A stretch of 64,000 nucleotides of DNA, taken from the NCBI RefSeq assembly GCF_000212695.1, contig NC_015514.1, forward strand, positions 2,976,001 to 3,040,000, in the 5' to 3' direction. The stretch is from Cellulomonas fimi ATCC 484. Its GTDB lineage: Bacteria > Actinomycetota > Actinomycetes > Actinomycetales > Cellulomonadaceae. The position numbers were made by a program, and so were the translations under genes. Under the pieces are notes generated by a model. The model was not told the origin of the DNA, made no database searches, and was given only the letters and a program-made list of their open reading frames with translations. Of this stretch, positions 62,591 through 64,000 are shown in pieces. Numbering within the stretch: the stretch's first letter is position 1; the number at the start of each line of letters is the position of its first letter.

Positions 62591-62608
62591 GAACGTTCGT
62601 TCGTTTTT
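62591..62608. promoter_or_regulatory. TetR operator, site 2
   Basis: GAACGTTCGTTCGTTTTT lies between -35 TTGTCA (62584-62589) and -10 TAGGCT (62608-62613) of the TetR gene (18-bp spacer), ideal for autorepression. Confidence 0.6.
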
Positions 62609-62619
62609 AGGCTCGGGCC

Positions 62620-63213
62620 GTGCCAAAGGTCACCGACGAGTACCGCGCCGCCCGCCGCGACGAGATCGCCGACGCCGCGCTGCGCGCCTTCCGGCGAGGC
62701 GGGTTCCAGGGGACGTCGATGGCCGACATCATCAGCGAGGCCGGTCTCTCGGCCGGTGCGATCTACGGGCACTTCGCGAGCAAGAACGCACTCGTCGTCG
62801 AGGTGGCGTCCCGCATCGTCGGCGCCCGGGTCGAGGAGATCGCCCGTCTCGCGGACACCGACCCCATGCCGCCGCCGCCGCACGTGCCGCGCCTGCTCGT
62901 CACCGCGGTGCGGCGCGAGATCGGCGACCCGGCCGTCCTCCTGCAGCTGTGGGGCGAGTCCGTCACCGACCCCGAGATCCGGGAGCTCGCCGGGCGGACC
63001 ATCGCGCGCCTGGCCGACATCCTGCGCGGGTACGTCTCGCTGTGGCACCAGCGTGCGCACGGGACACCGCCCGACGAGGCCGACGCGCTCGCCGCCGCGC
63101 AGGTGCCGCTGCTGCTCGCCGTCGTGCAGGGCCTCGTCGTGCAGTCCTCGCTCGGCCCCGACTTCGACGAGGACGCCTACCTCGCCGCGGTCGAGCGGTA
63201 CCTGCCGCGCTGA
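62620..63213 (+). CDS. TetR family transcriptional regulator
   Basis: A 197-aa protein. N-terminal HTH with RRDEIADAALRAFRRGGFQG, TSMADIISEAGLSAGAIYGH, FASKNALV. The C-terminal all-helical ligand domain resembles BetI/AcrR types. GTG at 62620, 6 nt after TAGGCT, so leaderless. Divergent from the membrane gene 61483-62526, which it probably represses together with itself through the sites at 62542 and 62591. Confidence 0.9.
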   Translation: MPKVTDEYRAARRDEIADAALRAFRRGGFQGTSMADIISEAGLSAGAIYGHFASKNALVVEVASRIVGARVEEIARLADTDPMPPPPHVPRLLVTAVRREIGDPAVLLQLWGESVTDPEIRELAGRTIARLADILRGYVSLWHQRAHGTPPDEADALAAAQVPLLLAVVQGLVVQSSLGPDFDEDAYLAAVERYLPR

Positions 63214-63271
63214 CGGGCACGACAGGCGGTCGCCCGGGAGCGACGGCCCGCCCGCGCCCGGCCGACCACCG

Positions 63272-63820
63272 TCAGCGCGAGAGCTGCGTCGCCCGGTACT
63301 CGTCCTCGAGCATCGACATGTCGATCGCGTCGCACCAGCCGTCGCCGTCCCGGTACGCGTCGCGCCGACGGCCCTCGACCCGGAAGCCGATGTTCTCGTA
63401 CAGCGACTTCGCGCGGGCGTTGATCGCCAGCACGTCGAGCTCGACCCGGTGCAGGCCCAGCCCGTCGAACGCGAACCCGAGCACGAGCTCGATCGCCTCC
63501 GTGCCGTAGCCACGTCCCCGGTACGCCGGCCGCATCGCCAGGCGCAGGTTCGCCTTGCGCACCGCCTCGTCGATGTCGTTGAGGACGATCTCGCCGAGGA
63601 ACTCGTCGCTGCCGGTCGTCGTCACGGCAAAGTCGAAACGACCCTCGGCCGTCGCGCGGCTCGCGCACCAGGCCTCGACCTGCTCGCGGCTGAACGTCGC
63701 CGTCGTGCCCGTCAGCCGCGCGCCGACCGGGTCGGCCAGCATGTCCCACACCGCGTCGGCGTCGTCGGGCCGGAACGGCCGCAGCACGATCATCTCGCCC
63801 TGCAACGTCGGCTTCTCCAT
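63272..63820 (-). CDS. GNAT family N-acetyltransferase (RimJ/RimL type)
   Basis: A 182-aa acetyl-CoA-dependent acetyltransferase. MIVLRPFRPDDADAVWDML at the start, acetyl-CoA pyrophosphate loop RGRGYGT (101-107), AINARAKSLYENIGFRVEGR near the end. The acceptor may be a protein N-terminus, an aminoglycoside or a small amine. ATG at 63820 with AGGAG upstream; a further in-frame start at 63862 lacks an RBS. Confidence 0.88.
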   Translation of the reverse strand: MEKPTLQGEMIVLRPFRPDDADAVWDMLADPVGARLTGTTATFSREQVEAWCASRATAEGRFDFAVTTTGSDEFLGEIVLNDIDEAVRKANLRLAMRPAYRGRGYGTEAIELVLGFAFDGLGLHRVELDVLAINARAKSLYENIGFRVEGRRRDAYRDGDGWCDAIDMSMLEDEYRATQLSR

Positions 63821-63935
63821 GACGCACTCCTGTCTGTGCCGCTGCGCGGCCCGTCCTCGCATCGTAAGGAGGCCGTGTGACCTCCGTGTTGCACCGCGCC
63901 GCCGCCGGCCGACACGCCGTCCCGTGGGCCCACGT

Positions 63936-63978
63936 GACGCGGGGCCGGCCCGGGTCGCACCCCGGCCGGCCCCGCGTC
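63936..63978 (-). terminator. long stem-loop near the right edge
   Basis: Perfect 13-bp arms GACGCGGGGCCGG (63936-63948) and CCGGCCCCGCGTC (63966-63978). It lies 10 bp beyond a TGA read on the minus strand (63989-63991). Confidence 0.65.
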
Positions 63979-63988
63979 GCGTGGTACG

Positions 63989-64000
63989 TCAGGCCTGGAC
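63989..64000 (-). CDS. probable C-terminal end of a minus-strand gene running in from the right
   Basis: On the minus strand the last codons in the window read GTC CAG GCC TGA (V-Q-A-stop), immediately before the strong stem-loop at 63978-63936. Only the stop and terminator placement support this; the product cannot be identified. Confidence 0.35.
   Translation of the reverse strand, partial: VQA

Overview
The window is a very GC-rich chromosomal segment (above 70% by eye) from an actinobacterium. The gene set points to Cellulomonadaceae or a close relative such as Cellulomonas: glycoside hydrolase/ABC sugar operons, an actinobacterial DUF3516-type helicase, a NarL-type two-component pair, heavy use of GTG starts, and many apparently leaderless genes. 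The genus is an inference; no rRNA or marker alignment was possible. I saw no tRNA, rRNA, CRISPR array, prophage, integrase or transposase gene. Nearly all the DNA is coding, and the two gaps over 300 bp both hold attenuators.

Layout. 1-7.3 kb: end of a glycosylase-like gene, a processive-type GT2 glycosyltransferase with a small membrane partner, and two paralogous secreted beta-helix proteins flanking a class I amidotransferase/MpaB-oxygenase pair. 7.4-15.4 kb: DUF3516 helicase, a VIT/nodulin-21-like metal transporter behind IdeR-like boxes, YccF, YbaK, YggS, two coupled DUF202 proteins, a lipoate ligase and an anchored sensor-like protein. 15.5-25.1 kb: branched-chain amino acid block on the minus strand (cimA, ilvE, leuB, ilvC, ilvN, ilvB, with one ASCH-domain gene inside). 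cimA and ilvB each have a short leader peptide rich in branched-chain codons, followed by a terminator, so both look ribosome-attenuated. 25.2-33.6 kb: two coupled AMIN-like secreted proteins, a PPOX-type flavoprotein, a NarL-type regulator/kinase pair, a deazaflavin-reductase-like gene, and two ABC exporter pairs.

33.7-43 kb: AMIN-like lipoprotein, then an alpha-galactoside operon on the minus strand (GH36, binding lipoprotein, two permeases, GH13) facing a ROK repressor, with matching palindromes at both promoters. 42.9-50.7 kb: membrane protein/winged-helix pair, VOC protein, and two dihydroxy-acid dehydratases of different subfamilies on either side of a GGDEF-EAL protein. 50.8-57.5 kb: a second sugar operon (binding lipoprotein, two permeases, GH3) facing a LacI repressor, with a 16-bp palindrome between them. 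57.6-64 kb: PCD-VOC fusion, POT peptide transporter, DNA photolyase, a TetR/membrane protein pair with a double operator, and a GNAT acetyltransferase.

How the genes fit together. The cell imports oligosaccharides through the two ABC systems and hydrolyses them with GH36/GH13/GH3 enzymes under ROK and LacI control. It builds Ile/Val/Leu through a block apparently controlled by translation of branched-chain codons, with the dehydratase step duplicated in two Fe-S enzyme types.
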